Positions 54,173 through 64,000 of a stretch of 64,000 nucleotides of DNA are shown in pieces. Location of the stretch: the NCBI RefSeq assembly GCF_014356525.2, contig NC_052514.1, forward strand, positions 6,533,019-6,597,018, written 5' to 3'. This DNA comes from Nilaparvata lugens (Eukaryota > Arthropoda > Insecta > Hemiptera > Delphacidae). The translations under genes were made by a program, and so were the position numbers. Each line of letters begins with the position of its first letter. Position 1 is the first letter of the stretch. The notes under the pieces are model-generated. The model made no database searches. It had not been told where the DNA came from and saw only the letters and a program-made list of their open reading frames with translations.

Positions 54173-54404
54173 GTCAGGATTCCATTTACTGATAATTGTG
54201 TGAATCTACTGTATTGAACAGCACAAAACTGGTGTGAATCATGCCTGGTTCTACTGTGTGATCCATGAGAAAAACTGGACAATACTTATAAGTACTTGAG
54301 TAGTTGAGAAGTTGATGAAAGCTTGGTTCTGGTAGAAACAAAAAAGTGAACTTGTTTATCAACTCTTGAGACGGATGAGAGAAAGTTGCATTATTAAAAA
54401 AACA

Positions 54405-55625
54405 ATATCGGGGCCCCGAGCTTATTTTTATTTATTGATAAACAGAACACAATTCTCTAAAATCTGGTGTGGTGCACTCACACAACGTTTCTTGCCGTTA
54501 TGAAAATTGATCACCTGACGCTAGTGTTCCCGCGCATCTCAAGTCTACTATTCGAATATTTGAGCCAGCTGGTGACAGGGCAATAACGCTGGAGACATAC
54601 ATGAGGTCTGCTAACTCTTCATAGTGAATGATTCAATAGAATCAACAATAATTTGCAATTGAATAATCACATTTTCTCGAATTTAAAGCTAATTTTCAAT
54701 TTTAGGTGAAAATGTTACTGAACATTAATTGTAGAGATTTTCATGCTCAATCTACTCACTTGATTTTTTCTGTTTCAATTGTATCTGAAGCCTGATAATT
54801 GGGAATCTATCTGCATTGATGGGGTGAAGCTCCTGAAATTTTTACAGATATGGGACTTGTGGCAGTTGATAGAGCTTATCGATGACTATTTTAGGTATAA
54901 ATTTGATCAAAATCGTTGTAGCCGTTTCCGAGAAAATCACGAAAAACCCTGTTTTTGACAACATTTTCGCCATTTTAGCCGCCATCTTGAATTGCATTTG
55001 ATCGAAATTGTTCGTGTCGGATCCTTATAGTGAAAGGACTTTAAGTTCCAAATTTCAAGTCATTCTGTTGATTGGGAGATGAGATATCGTGTACACAGAC
55101 GCACATACACTCATATACACACACACACACACACACATACACACACACACACACACACATACAGACCAATACCCAAAAACCACTTACCCAAAAACCACTT
55201 TTTTGGGGACCTTGAAACGTATAGAAATTTAGAAATTGGCGTACCTTAATTTTTTCCGGAAAGCAATACTTTCTTACCTATGGTAATAGGGCAAGGAAAG
55301 TAAAAATGATCGTGTTCATATTTCACAGCTGGCTATATTATGTCATTTTATGAATTTCGGGGATGCGATATTTTGATTTTTCACATACTCACTGGCTCAC
55401 TCACTTTTTTACTATCCACAGATGTTTCAGCCAAGAATGATTTATACTTTCAATGTTGTTCAGCGAGTTTTCCCAAGGATGAGACCTAGTGCAATCGAAT
55501 CTTTATATCATAAACCTACTATGTTCCAAATTTCGTGAAAACAGTTAGAGCCGTTTTCGAGATCCGTTAAACATAAATAACCAGATTTATAAATACAGAA
55601 ATTGCTCACTTAATATAATAGGATA
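54405..55625 (-). repeat. dispersed repeat D (reverse) with nested element C
   Basis: ATATCGGGG-CCCGAGCTTA at the left and AAATACAGAAATTGCTCACT at the right are the reversed ends of repeat D. Element C copy 3 (54461-55300) sits inside, between TAAAA repeats, at a place that reads TTTAAAATGATCGTG in the uninterrupted copy near 30970. Confidence 0.75.
54461..55300 (+). mobile_element. element C, copy 3
   Basis: It starts TCTGGTGTGGTGCACTCACA and ends AGGGCAAGGAAAG. The CA run at 55110-55165 is shorter than in copy 1, with a small internal duplication (ACCCAAAAACCACTT twice). Confidence 0.8.
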
Positions 55626-55869
55626 GATTTTTATTTCAACTCGAATTTAAGATAATTCTGACATGATATCAAGAAAGTTATAAACTCAATATTATTTCAA
55701 TTGTCAGATAACATAATTTCTTGATCATTTTTGATAGATCATACTATGAACTTTTGTAATTGAAATTTGTGCAGATTATTCTGTTTATTGGGTTACTAAA
55801 TTATTATCAATTGGTTCCTCGTTATCTGAAATTCATTTCATTGTATTCCAATCATCGGGCTTCTCTACA

Positions 55870-56095
55870 CATTCTTCTTCTTCTTCTCCTTCTCCTTTTC
55901 CTGTATTTTCCTGTCTTCTTCTTCTTCTTCTTCTTCTTCTTCTTCTTCTTCTTGTTCTTCTTCTTGTTCTTCTTCTTGTTCTTGTTCTTCTTCTTCTTCT
56001 TCTTCTTCTTCTTCTTCTTCTTCTTCTTCTTCTTCTTCTTCTTCTTCTTCTTCTTCTTCTTCTTCTTCTTCTTCTTCTTCTTCTTCTTCTTTATA
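55870..56095. repeat. (TTC)n array, left arm of inverted pair
   Basis: About 225 bp of TTC with TTG variants. Together with the GAA array at 56495-56770 it forms a large imperfect inverted repeat with 400 bp between the arms. Confidence 0.95.
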
Positions 56096-56494
56096 TCCTT
56101 TTCCCCCTTCTTCTTCTTGAATATTGCCAGTTGTTGCACAATCTGTTTCCAGAGGATTTGAAAACTGGAATAATTTTGGATGAAAATTACCAAAAACAAA
56201 ATGCACACACAAATTCGAGATCAGTGAAGGACCTATTGCTCAACATGCAGCTTCACGTTCAATATCATCCGTGCGCTAGGAATAGGCTGCCTTCGAATTG
56301 TCGCTGGTAATTAGTGTTGACTGGACCTTGCGAAGAGCTTGCAAAAAGAACGAGAAAATGGAATAAGGTATGAAAGAATCACAAGCCGATCGATAATCCA
56401 AGGTAAACTTTCCGTACTCTATCTTTATACTATCGTCTCTGTCACGGTAGGGTAATAAATGACTAACGGATGCGTAGAAATGAACAAAGTGAAG

Positions 56495-56692
56495 AAGACG
56501 AAGACGAAGAAGAAGAAGAAGAAGAAGAAGAAGAGAAGAAGAAGAAGACGAAGAAGAAGACCAGAAGAAGAAGAAGAAGAAGAAGAAGAAGAGAAGAAGA
56601 AGAAGAAGAAGACAAGAAGAAAAGAAGAAGAAGAAGAAGAAGATAATAACGGAGGAAAAGAAGAAGAAGAAGAAGAAGTAGAAGAAAAAGAA

Positions 56693-56749
<57 letters not shown>

Positions 56750-56770
56750 GAAGAAGAAGAAGAAGAAGAG
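56495..56770. repeat. (GAA)n array, right arm of inverted pair
   Basis: About 275 bp of GAA with a few AGACC and AATAACGGAGG interruptions. Frames through it are compositional. The 79-codon frame to its right (56776-57015) has no recognisable domain. Confidence 0.95.
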
Positions 56771-56972
56771 TGTGAGTGAACGAAGACTGTTTAAGGAGTG
56801 ACGAGGATAACCTGATTCTCCAATTTTATGAGCTGTCAATACGTTTTCAATGTTTTACACTTGAGCAATTGGAAGGTCTCATTGAACTTCAATCTGTTCA
56901 TAAAATCCTTACACTTGTACATACTGGATTGCATGTTACATTTGTACTGGATTTATGCAAGATAATGGCCTA

Positions 56973-58543
56973 TATGAATAAAACCAGAGCTAATGCTCAT
57001 GAGCAAAAGCATTGAGCATAAGGTTTTGCTCATGAGCATTAGGTAGAAGCATAAGCATTTGCTCATTTTCATTTATGAATAAGCTTTACCTTATGCTCCT
57101 GAGCTCTGGAGCAAATGCTCACGTATTTTAAAGATTTTTCATCAGCTGATTCGCCTTTGTGGCCTTAATTTGTTTTCATAGCTCACGTGAGCGCTAAATA
57201 TGCATGAAGATAGGAGACACCGCTTGTGTTTGGTCGTCTTCTCTGTACTATATCCATGAATTGGGTTTTAGGTTAGTAGAGTTCTGAATTTAGAAGCTTG
57301 AAAAAATGTCATCTCCATAATGATCTTCAGCATAATCTTATAATCTCAATAGCCATCTTATAATCGTCTTCACTTTCATCTTCTTTAATGCCTATTTCCT
57401 ATTCCGTGATAGCTATCTTTATATTGGACTAGCCGTCAGGCTCGATTCGCTTGCCATATCCGTCTAGCAAGGGGGCTCCGCCCCATGGACCCCCGACTGG
57501 ATTGCCCAAAAATTAGATCAGCGGGCTCGCTTCACTCGCCTGCATTTTTCATTTGAGCGTGCTTCATCCCATCAGAAAGTCATAATATATGTCAAAATTC
57601 TTCCACCTCAGCTAAACCTGTGTACTGGTTTTTTTTAATATATTTCCATCAATTATAGAAAAAAGTGAGATAACGCAGAAGAGCTGAGAAAAACGTTGGA
57701 AAAACGCTGATTTTGGGCGTATCTTTGATGAAATATTAAAGCCAAATCATCACAAATATTTAGACCCTAGCCAAATTTGAACATTTTCTGACTATTACAT
57801 TTGATGAAAGAACTGAGAAAACGCAAAAAAACCGCTAATTTTGAGCGTATCTCTAGCGCTATTTCAAATTCCTGCTAACACAACATTATTACACCCTAGC
57901 TGAGCTTCTGTACTAAATTTGAACATTTTCTGTTCATTTGTTCTCGATAAAGCTGAGAAAGCGCAAAAAACGCTGGAAAATCGCAGATTTTGGGCGTATC
58001 TTTGGAAATTTTTCCAAATCTGTTCTTAGTGCGCCTCTAAAGGGCCAACTGAACATACCTACCAAAGTTGAACGTTTTTGGTCCGGTAGTTCTGCTAGTG
58101 AGTGAGTCAGTCAGTCAGTCAGTGAGTGCCATTTCGCTTTTATTATATTTATCTTTTGTATTTATTCTTTTGTAGGAATAATGGTGATATATATTATGGC
58201 TGAATCTAAAAATAGTTTTATAGTTCTCAACTATTAGTTATGATCGTATCTGGTATAGTTTCCTCTTACTCGAATTTGTTGAGCCATTTTATTATGAGCA
58301 AAATGTGAAAAGCTGCTCCAGACTAGACTCACCTTTTTTGAAGCATTTGCTTCAAAAGTTAAGCAAATGCTCTAGTTTACTCATACAATTTCGAGCATAA
58401 GCTTCTACTTTTGAGCAGAAGAAAATGCTCAAACTATTTTTTTGATGAGCATGGGAAAAAGTTTTTGCTCACGTTTATTCATAGAAAATGAAGCATATGC
58501 TCCATATTTTAGAAGTATAAGCAAATGCTCAACTTTATTCATT
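56973..58543. mobile_element. TIR element rich in GAGCA motifs, with nested Helitron
   Basis: TATGAATAAA and many TGCTCATGAGCA/AGCATTTGCTC blocks at 56973-57125 are mirrored at 58300-58543, ending TTTATTCATTGATTC. The middle is taken up by a Helitron (57429-58152). Non-coding. Confidence 0.6.
57429..58152 (-). mobile_element. Helitron family H, third complete copy
   Basis: On the minus strand it ends GCGAATCGAGCCTGACGG then CTAG before T, and its start is decayed to ATAATAAAAGCGAAATGGCA. The interior has three related blocks around AAAACGC-GATTTTGGGCGTAT, suggesting internal duplication. Confidence 0.75.
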
Positions 58544-58669
58544 GATTCATTAGCGTCGTTTAACAAAAATGTGAAAATATGTCATTGGTTCAAGCTGTAT
58601 CCTTCTTTAACTCCGCACCGTTAGTAAATAATTTGTAAACTATGGAGAAATATAATGAACTATCGGGAT

Positions 58670-58900
58670 ATTTTTTATTTATTTATAATTTTCACAAGGA
58701 AGAACTGACCGGTAGAGAAAAACTAAGGATACTCCTTGTACTATTTCTCTCCCAAATGTAGATAACATTTCAAAAGTCCGAAATAGTATTATGATAATTT
58801 TTTTTCTTAAGTTGAGTTCATTTCCACTCAAAAACAACGAAAACTAAGAATTTATTATTTTGACGGTTCAAAACAAAAATATCACACCCAACAGTTATAT
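58670..58900 (-). repeat. LINE 3' tail, relative of 4690-4990
   Basis: Shares AGAGAAAAACTAAGGATACT and AAAACAAAAATATCACAC with the earlier copy. 58900-59240 contains nothing recognised. Confidence 0.55.
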
Positions 58901-59244
58901 ATTTGTAAGACCTTTCTTCTATAATACACTACCTCTGCTGAAAAATCTGGAACAGATTTAGTTGCAAAGTGGAATTACATCAACAACTGAACAAAAATTG
59001 ATGAGAAAAATATTGATACAACATCCTAACAGAATTTGAATTATTTCATTAAAAATCCATGCGAAGTTGAATTTTTGTGAAATTGAATATCATAAAAAAT
59101 TAAAAAATCAAGAAATTGAGTAGAACAGTTCAAAATGAGCATATTTGCTCACTCTAATAATATATTATTTGAAAGTAAGATCCTACTATTGTCTTACTTT
59201 CCAAAATACATTATCATCCTATACTACTATATTACATTCCTATA

Positions 59245-59895
59245 CTCCTATACTATTAAACGAGCAACTTCTGTTTATATGTTTAGATGTTTATATGTTT
59301 GTATGTCACCGGATCTCGAAAACAGCTCTAACGATTCTCACGAATTTCAGAACATAGTAGGTTTATAATATAAAGATTCGATTGCACTAGGTCTCATCCT
59401 TGGGAAAACTCGCTGAAGGACATTAAAAGGATAATTATTATCCATCCCTGAAAAAACAGCTAATGATAATAATTATTTCATCGTCTGTTTGTGGTGGAAG
59501 TGAGTGAGCGAGTTCATGTGTGTGCGACTGTGTCAAAATTATGACTCAGCTGTTGAGCTTTTATAATCATTCAATCAGGTACTTAGTGCCGGTTGCAAAA
59601 AAGCCGGGTTATTTCCAATCCTGATTAATTCCAGTAGATCCATCTTTTTGAAATGGTCTTCTCCGATTCGGTTCACATGAAGATAATCAGGATTAAAATT
59701 TAACCAGCTTTTGTGCAACTGGGCCTCTGTGAGGGAAATTTTTGCATTCCTCTGGGAATTAATCTCAATTAACTGTGATTAGATAGAACATTTCTGTATG
59801 CATTTTAATGTTATTACAATTTCTTCTTTCGTAATAAATTTTCTATGCTTTTGTACATCAGTGCGAAGCTCGGTCCCCGATATTAATCATTGTGT
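59245..59895 (+). repeat. dispersed repeat D, copy with nested MITE M1
   Basis: The head near TTAAACGAGCAACTTCTGTT, middle TCGATTGCACTAGGTCTCAT and end GCGAAGCTCGGTCCCCGATA are present. MITE M1 copy 3 (59589-59722) is inserted in its distal half. Confidence 0.72.
59589..59722. mobile_element. MITE family M1, copy 3
   Basis: The most diverged copy: ends CCGGTTGCAAAAAAGCCGG and CAGCTTTTGTGCAACTGG. Confidence 0.75.
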
Positions 59896-60180
59896 ACTTT
59901 CATCTGGATTTTTCAGGAAATATTATCAATACTGTAATAGAGAAAAGAACTGGCTTATACACGTACGGGATAGGAAAATTATGTTTGACGCATCATCACG
60001 TCTGAACTACTAAACTGATTAACTTGAAATTTTGCATATAGATTTACATATGGATTCTCATATAGATTCCAACCGATGATAGTTATAGGCCTATTTTCAA
60101 TTCTTTAAGATTTTCGTCAAATTTTCAGTTTGTCAAGTTTAAAATAGACCCGTGCGGATGCGGAGTTACCTGCTAATGCT

Positions 60181-60935
60181 ATCTTATAAGGCGAGCAATT
60201 CCTGTATTTTTATATTTGGTTATTCATATTTATTTGTGGTTATTCATGTTCAACGGATCTCTAAAACGGCTCTAACGATTTTCACGAAATTTGGAACATA
60301 GTAGGTTCATGATATAAAAATTCGATTGCACTAGGTCTCATCCCTGGGAAAACTCGCTGAAGGACATGAAAAGGATAATAATTATTTATCCTTGAAAAAA
60401 CAGATGATAATTTCGTCGTCTGTCGATAACAGAAGATGTGCGGGAGTGAGACAGAACTATGTTCATCTGTATTTGCAATCAATCAGATTATTTAACGAGA
60501 AATATTAATCTAGAATTTTAATCGGCTTGATCAAAATAGTATGATTTGTTGACGTGACATGGTATATCATTGTAAACTAGATTAAATTCCATATCATATT
60601 TTATATTCTATATTCTAATTAGAGTAATTTTCAAAGTTAATCATTATTTTACAGTTCTAAGTGATTAATGAGTGTTATTTAGTTATTCGATTTGGTTTGT
60701 AAACAATCTAAATTAGAGCTTCTCTGTTTTCAAATGTTTGGACTGAAAATTGGACCAGAATTCAAGTGTATGGAACATAACCTACTTTTTTGACTATTTA
60801 TAGTGTATAAATCAAAATTCGAGAAAAAACAGTTTTGGGCTGTGCCTGTTAGTCCTTCCCCAATTATTTTAAAGAATTGTGTCCTGTTTATTAATAAATG
60901 AATAACGAGCGAAGCTCGGTGCCCCGATATTATGG
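60181..60935 (+). repeat. dispersed repeat D, third plus-strand copy
   Basis: It has GGCGAGCAATTCCTGTATTT, ACGAAATTTGGAACATAGTAG read straight through (unoccupied M2 site near 60296), and the end AACGAGCGAAGCTCGGTGCC. A LINE tail (60760-60880) lies inside. 60940-61760 has no gene that I can support. Confidence 0.75.
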
Positions 60936-61765
60936 AAATAAATGAACAATATTGACGTGTGTTCCTATAATATTACCACTTTCTGAGTAAGTATGTTGTA
61001 TTAACTCGTACTATACTATTGCAGGATACACTACTTTACCTGTATTTTTTTCTAAATAAAACAGTGATCAACAACTTTTAGAACTACCGAGAATATTACC
61101 CAACAGTAGTTGATGTTTACCTATGCTACCTGCTAGTCTCAATGCTAACCTAGCCATTCATTTTAACTGCTCTCTGTCTAGGCTAGACCGCATAGACTGA
61201 TTAGGACAAATTCTTCCACCGTATTCACTAGCAACTGACAACATTGTTCATATGTGAAGCACTTATGTAATCTATGGGAAAATAGTGACAGGTGAAAGTG
61301 AATCAGGTTTGCTCCAATTTCTCGGCCGATGTATGTTACTGGGTTGATAAAGTATGTTGTAAGCCTGCCGTTCAATGAAATAATTATCATTATTATCGCA
61401 TTATAGTGGTTGGCTTACTGCATCCTGAGTAGTTCCAAGATTGTGGAGTAGAAGAACAAAAGAGAGATCAAAGATGGAGAGGGAGGGAGTTAGGAGTTTC
61501 ACACACAGAGAAAGAGAAAGAGACAGAACTATTAGACCAGTTGAGATCGGATGTACTGCATGTTTGTCCATTTGAAATGTTGGTAGTAGACTCTTACTAT
61601 AACGTACTACTTATCATAAATCAATTTTGAATAACCTTCTTATTAGATCAATTGACAGTTTAATTGTTGACCGTCAAATTGAATTAATTATCATTAATCA
61701 TCAATTTATTAATAAATAAAATTAATTATCATTAATGATTCTCGTATATCTTTGACAATCAGGTA

Positions 61766-61915
61766 CGGTTGCACAAAAAAGCCGGTTAAATTTTAACCGT
61801 TATTAATTCCACGAGAACCAATCTGAAAAAAAACTTTTTTTGTAAAGATGGATTCTCTGATTGGTTCTCGCAAAATTAATCACAATTAAAATTCAACCGG
61901 CTTTTGTGCAACCGG
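61766..61915. mobile_element. MITE family M1, copy 4
   Basis: Ends CGGTTGCACAAAAAAGCCGG and CCGGCTTTTGTGCAACCGG, 150 bp. It directly adjoins the candidate exon region at 61966. Confidence 0.85.
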
Positions 61916-61965
61916 CACCCCGACTTTGAAGACTTCAGAGACTTGAAGAGTTTTATATAATCTAG

Positions 61966-62474
61966 TGACCATATTCTGAGTGGGTTTGTGGACATCAGTC
62001 TCTACAGAGAAGAATTTGAGAAAATGCTAAAATACGAAGGTGTATATAAAAAAGCTGAGGACTTATTTCCGCTACGTAAAAGAATATACTGGTCTGGTGC
62101 TCCGATTAGTGTAGAGATGACACTTGCGACCAGGCCGTTTGCCGATTGGAGGAGGTCGACACTGGTTTTCGAGGAGTGTCCAATCACCATGGAGACTACC
62201 ACTCTACCAGATGACTATTATTATGAGGACGATGCAAATGAAACAGATAATTATGTGGAATTGAAAGGAGAGGGATTCGACCTGGAGGCTGTCAATGACG
62301 ATTATTTGGATGATCAGATTATGGAGGATATGAAATGTCAATATATTAGCAGTTTTTCTGACAATATTCATCTTGAGCTTGGAACATGGCCGTTCTTGGC
62401 CATCATGATCTTGGAAATGACGTTTTGATTCTAGATCACAATAATTGTAAACGAGAGTGGGGTGAACACAAGAG
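61966..62474 (+). CDS. candidate exon of an unrecognised gene, with one frame change
   Basis: After ATAATCTAG (possible acceptor) a frame runs from 61966 to a stop at 62428. It reads DHILSGFVDISLYREEFEKM, later FPLRKRIYWSGAPISVEMTL, RPFADWRRSTLVFEECPI, and an acidic Tyr/Asp-rich stretch (DDYYYEDDANETDNYVEL). The composition is varied and protein-like. Just before that stop a second frame takes over (GHHDLGNDVLILDHNNCKRE then WGEHK) up to a GTATGT donor at 62475, so a single indel between 62376 and 62426 would give one continuous exon of about 170 codons. Either this is a decayed gene, or the assembly has an indel. I do not recognise the family and see no partner exon. Confidence 0.45.
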
Positions 62475-62954
62475 GTATGTGACTCAGGCCAAATGAAGTA
62501 GATGACTTGATGCAACCCATTCCAATACGAGAATTTTAGTTTTCATTAATATTGCAAGGCGAATCGAAAGACCACGTGAGAGGAGATTGTGATGACTACT
62601 ATAATATGCAAATAAGAATACGATAATAGCGACAATAATTCATGGCATGTATAAAATGAAAAATTAATGAACTGAGAGATGAAGTAAATAATTTATTAAT
62701 GATTCATACATTTATTATAGTTTTGTTTCTCTATGATAAATAAAACTTAAACCGGAATAACTGTAAGCTATTTGTAAGTACATGTATAAGACGATTCCTG
62801 CCTGTATTATATCATAGATAAAGCACAGAGGGCAGAGTCCTAACAGTCAAACAGTACTAACACATGTCATAATATTAGAACTGAATAGAATCAATATTGG
62901 AGAAGGTAAAAATTTATCCAGAGCAATACATCAATAAATTGGGAAGTTTGATGG

Positions 62955-63170
62955 AAAAAGGGCACTAAGAAATTTAGGCCCTTCTCCGTTATAGTGCTTA
63001 ATGGTTTCGCCGTCATTTTCTCCATATAACTACAAATTTGCATACCTCTATGTTTTTTCTGAACGATGCGACGACAATTTTTTAAAGGCAAGTGTCAAGC
63101 GTGAATAGGTTTATCTTTGACAGCGTTTTTCTCGAAAAGTGGTTTTTACACATGGCCCCTTTTTTCATTA
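62955..63170. mobile_element. MITE with ATGGAAAAAGGGC termini
   Basis: Left ATGGAAAAAGGGC and right GGCCCCTTTTTTCAT are inverted, with an internal GGCCCTTCTCCG. Non-coding. Confidence 0.5.
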
Positions 63171-63289
63171 GAAAAGAATTATAGCCTGATAATAAATGTC
63201 AACCTTTGGAATTCAAATTTTCAAATCATTATTCCTGGATCAAAAATTATGTGACGAAGCAGTGTGTGATATCATAACCTCAACCTTTG

Positions 63290-63415
63290 GACAACATTAA
63301 CTTTTTATGAAAATTTTTGGAGAGAAATAGTACAGGCTCAGCCTAGTTTTCCTTCAATGTCATAATTATATTATGAGTGTAGTATTTTATACAATAAATA
63401 AATAAACGTCTCAAT
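63290..63415 (+). repeat. LINE 3' tail
   Basis: GAGAGAAATAGTACAGGCTC-AGCCTAGTTTTCC resembles the complement of the tails at 4690 and 58670 and ends in AATAAATAAATAAA. No gene is seen from 63420 to 64000 other than a short tandem dimer (63577-63667). Confidence 0.5.
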
Positions 63416-64000
63416 TATTTACAAGTGATACAAAATAATATCAATATAGGAAGCTTCAATGTATCGACTTTCCACTAGATCTAGATTATGTAACAGTCAT
63501 TATTGTAACGTAACGTACTCCTTAGAATACAGATTTTTACTTATAGCATTGAATAATTGAGTCATTATTCATGTATCCATTGATCAATTCATCTACACAT
63601 TCATTCATACAAAAATATATTAAACTATTTATCAATTTATCTACACATTCATTCATACAAAAATTTATTTTACAACTTTAGGAGAGATCAACCGACCCAG
63701 TTCATCTTTTTATTTTGATAGATTCTATCAAGAATACGGTTACATTCCAATTTCAAGTAAACTTTATGACTCATCAAACAATATATCGTAGATAGATGTA
63801 CTGTAGTGAGTGTGGAATCAGAGATAAAGGAAGTACTAACTTCTTTCTGGTGGAATGTAGTGAGTAGATGCATCGACGAATAATAAAGGTCCATCTTTCT
63901 CTCTCCATCTTTTCTCCATGGTAGAAGATGTTACATTGGAATCCCAATTTCTTTAATCTATGAGGTCAGGTCACTTCTTTCAATTGTCAATGATTGCACA

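Noticed and set aside
56776..57015. 79-codon plus-strand ORF
   Set aside because: No domain, no splice context, and its end runs into the GAGCA-rich transposable element.

Overview
This is eukaryotic DNA from an insect. It is AT-rich, its genes are split into short phase-matched exons by long introns, and most of the length is transposable elements nested in one another. The dispersed repeats and the two genes look to me like a planthopper (Nilaparvata lugens or a relative). That attribution is from memory of the repeat style and was not tested by a search.

Two protein-coding genes can be supported, both on the minus strand. (1) A CD36/SCARB/SNMP-family membrane receptor: its first coding exon (5273-5404, cytoplasmic tail plus first membrane segment) and second exon (251-405, start of the ectodomain) are here, and the rest lies beyond the left edge. 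(2) A low-complexity, Ala-His-Pro-Val-rich cuticular protein: exon 3 at 12778-13076, exon 2 at 28121-28250, and a five-codon exon 1 with a TATA promoter that occurs twice, at 38255-38269 and 44309-44323. All phases agree, giving a 147-residue secreted protein and a gene of 26-32 kb. Two weaker exon candidates are on the plus strand (7986-8109 and 61966-62474).

Layout. 1-5.4 kb: CD36 exons separated by an intron holding an RTE-like LINE inside a palindromic SINE-tail element, plus a DNA transposon relic. 5.5-12.3 kb: dispersed repeats, a LINE fragment inside a TIR element, a tandem segmental duplication and minisatellites. 12.7-15.9 kb: cuticle exon 3 followed by two decayed tandem copies of its acceptor end, interrupted by a hAT element (8-bp target duplication) and a LINE fragment (11-bp target duplication). 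16.6-25.1 kb: a young LTR retrotransposon with 1990-bp LTRs, gag and an unusual Arg-rich second ORF, but no protease, reverse transcriptase or integrase. 25-34 kb: SINE/LINE tails, minisatellites, MITEs, cuticle exon 2 and fold-back elements. 34.3-39.9 and 40.1-46.0 kb: two about 96 percent identical copies of a 5.6-5.9 kb segment that includes the cuticle promoter, separated by a 100-N gap, so either a real tandem duplication or an unmerged haplotype. 46-64 kb: repeats only, except for the candidate exon near 62 kb. These include Helitrons, CA-repeat elements, a tRNA-derived SINE, an inverted TTC/GAA pair and MITEs.

The observations most worth following are the pol-less LTR element with its GC-rich repetitive ORF, the doubled cuticle promoter with its 94-bp minisatellite, and several elements whose target-site duplications can be confirmed against unoccupied copies of the same repeat within this window.
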